From: Limnoperna fortunei
Taxonomy: Eukaryota; Mollusca; Bivalvia; Mytilida; Modiolidae
Reading direction: 5' to 3'
NCBI GenBank assembly: GCA_944474755.1
Contig: OX104119.1
Location: 5,567,075-5,631,074 of the forward strand
Length of the DNA stretch: 64,000 nt
Positions within the stretch are counted from its first letter, which is position 1; every line of letters begins with the position of its first letter. Below the pieces are notes generated by a model that worked only from the letters and a program-made list of their open reading frames with translations, did no database searches and had not been told where the DNA came from. The translations under genes were made by a program, and so were the position numbers. Of this stretch, positions 63,324 through 64,000 are shown piece after piece.

Positions 63324-63532
63324 CTATAAAAATAAAGGAGTTAATTTTAAAATAGGAAATAGATTGCATGGGGGCAATATGTGAATAAGAATTATTATTA
63401 ATATCATATACTTTCTAAGAAACATCCAAAGATTGTTTAATGGCCAAAGTTACACTTCACATCTTTCAGAATAGCATAACATCTTATATAAGGAAAAAGG
63501 ATACATGTGATACCACAATAACACAAGTTAGT

Positions 63533-63760
63533 TTGAATGTTGTTTAAAGCCACTTTCAGCAATTTTTCAGCTATATCTTGGCACATAGTTATTACTTGGT
63601 AAAGAAGACGGAGGACCCATAGAAAACCCCTACCTTAACTAGGAGAACTGCTACTTTTTTATTAAGACTGTCGTAAAGTGCACCCTGATCATAACCTAGG
63701 TTTTGACAGACCATGTAATCAATAGTGGATGAATTACCTTAACTACTCAGTCACCAAGGG
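63533..63760 (+). mobile_element. Diverged SINE in the ROCO intron
   Basis: GTTTGAATGTTGTTTAAAGC, CCACTTTCAGC, ATTTTTCAGCTATATCTTGG and a weaker copy of the GGAGGACCCATAGAAAACCC core are followed by a 3' part with GTGGATGAATTACCTTAACT, as in the copy at 58343-58560. Confidence 0.75.
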
Positions 63761-64000
63761 GCCTTACATGAGTTAGAGAAGATCTGATATATTTGACAGA
63801 TTAGTTTATGTGTAACATACATTAAATCAATTTGCATGGACAGTCTATAACAGACGGAACATTGAATATGTTGATCATCTGGGTGATGAAGTTAGAGAGA
63901 AGATTAAAATAAGAAAAATTGGATAGCTAGATATCAAGAGAAACAGAGTATGTGATGAAATTAGCTCAACCTGACCTTTAATAAAACTATCTAAAAAGAG

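Overview
This window is eukaryotic and most likely from a bivalve mollusc. The evidence is AT-rich intronic DNA, spliced genes with GT/AG boundaries, SINE copies carrying the mollusc-type core (for example 'TTTTTCAGCTATATC' and 'GGAGTACCCGGAGAAAAC'), a BEL/Pao retrotransposon, and exons from families expanded in bivalves (B-box/NHL and Roc-COR proteins). The species cannot be named from the sequence. No rRNA, tRNA or CRISPR array was found.

Layout. (1) 1-5585, minus strand: a decayed BEL/Pao retrotransposon in the order gag, CCHC knuckle, aspartic protease, reverse transcriptase/RNase H, integrase. It is broken by three in-frame stops, several frameshifts, a 34-bp templated insertion and an integrase deletion. 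(2) About 6130-18121: a roughly 12-kb unit with similar inverted ends. It holds a seven-exon, plus-strand tyrosine-recombinase-like gene between two same-orientation arrays of a 42-bp unit made of two palindromes. MITEs and a SINE sit in its introns. (3) 18838-36925: three head-to-tail minisatellite arrays with units of 48, 53 and 66 bp, followed by a 70-bp array at 37051-37650. (4) 38218-39416, minus strand: the last exon of a B-box/NHL-propeller gene, whose 3' end is triplicated. (5) 39790-57460: a 38/39-bp minisatellite array of roughly 400 units lying upstream of that exon on its coding strand. It is interrupted by two copies of a 565-bp TIR element and by a 1-kb unique stretch. (6) 57500-64000: SINEs, a 36-bp array apparently grown from a SINE, a 1.3-kb bivalve repeat, and minus-strand exons of a Roc-COR (ROCO) protein.

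Minisatellites make up more than half of the window. Several units are multiples of three bases (42, 48, 66, 39), so they give long open frames that look like proteins but are probably not genes. Nested duplications with fixed offsets (1,996, 2,486, 2,334 and 4,053 bp) show growth by segmental duplication.

The most novel candidate is the roughly 12-kb recombinase unit. Its subterminal sequence, its internal arrays and its two edges share the same TTGGGTAC and TGGACA/TGTCCA palindromic words, which is unlike textbook Crypton elements. The copy here is damaged, so intact relatives are needed to define it.
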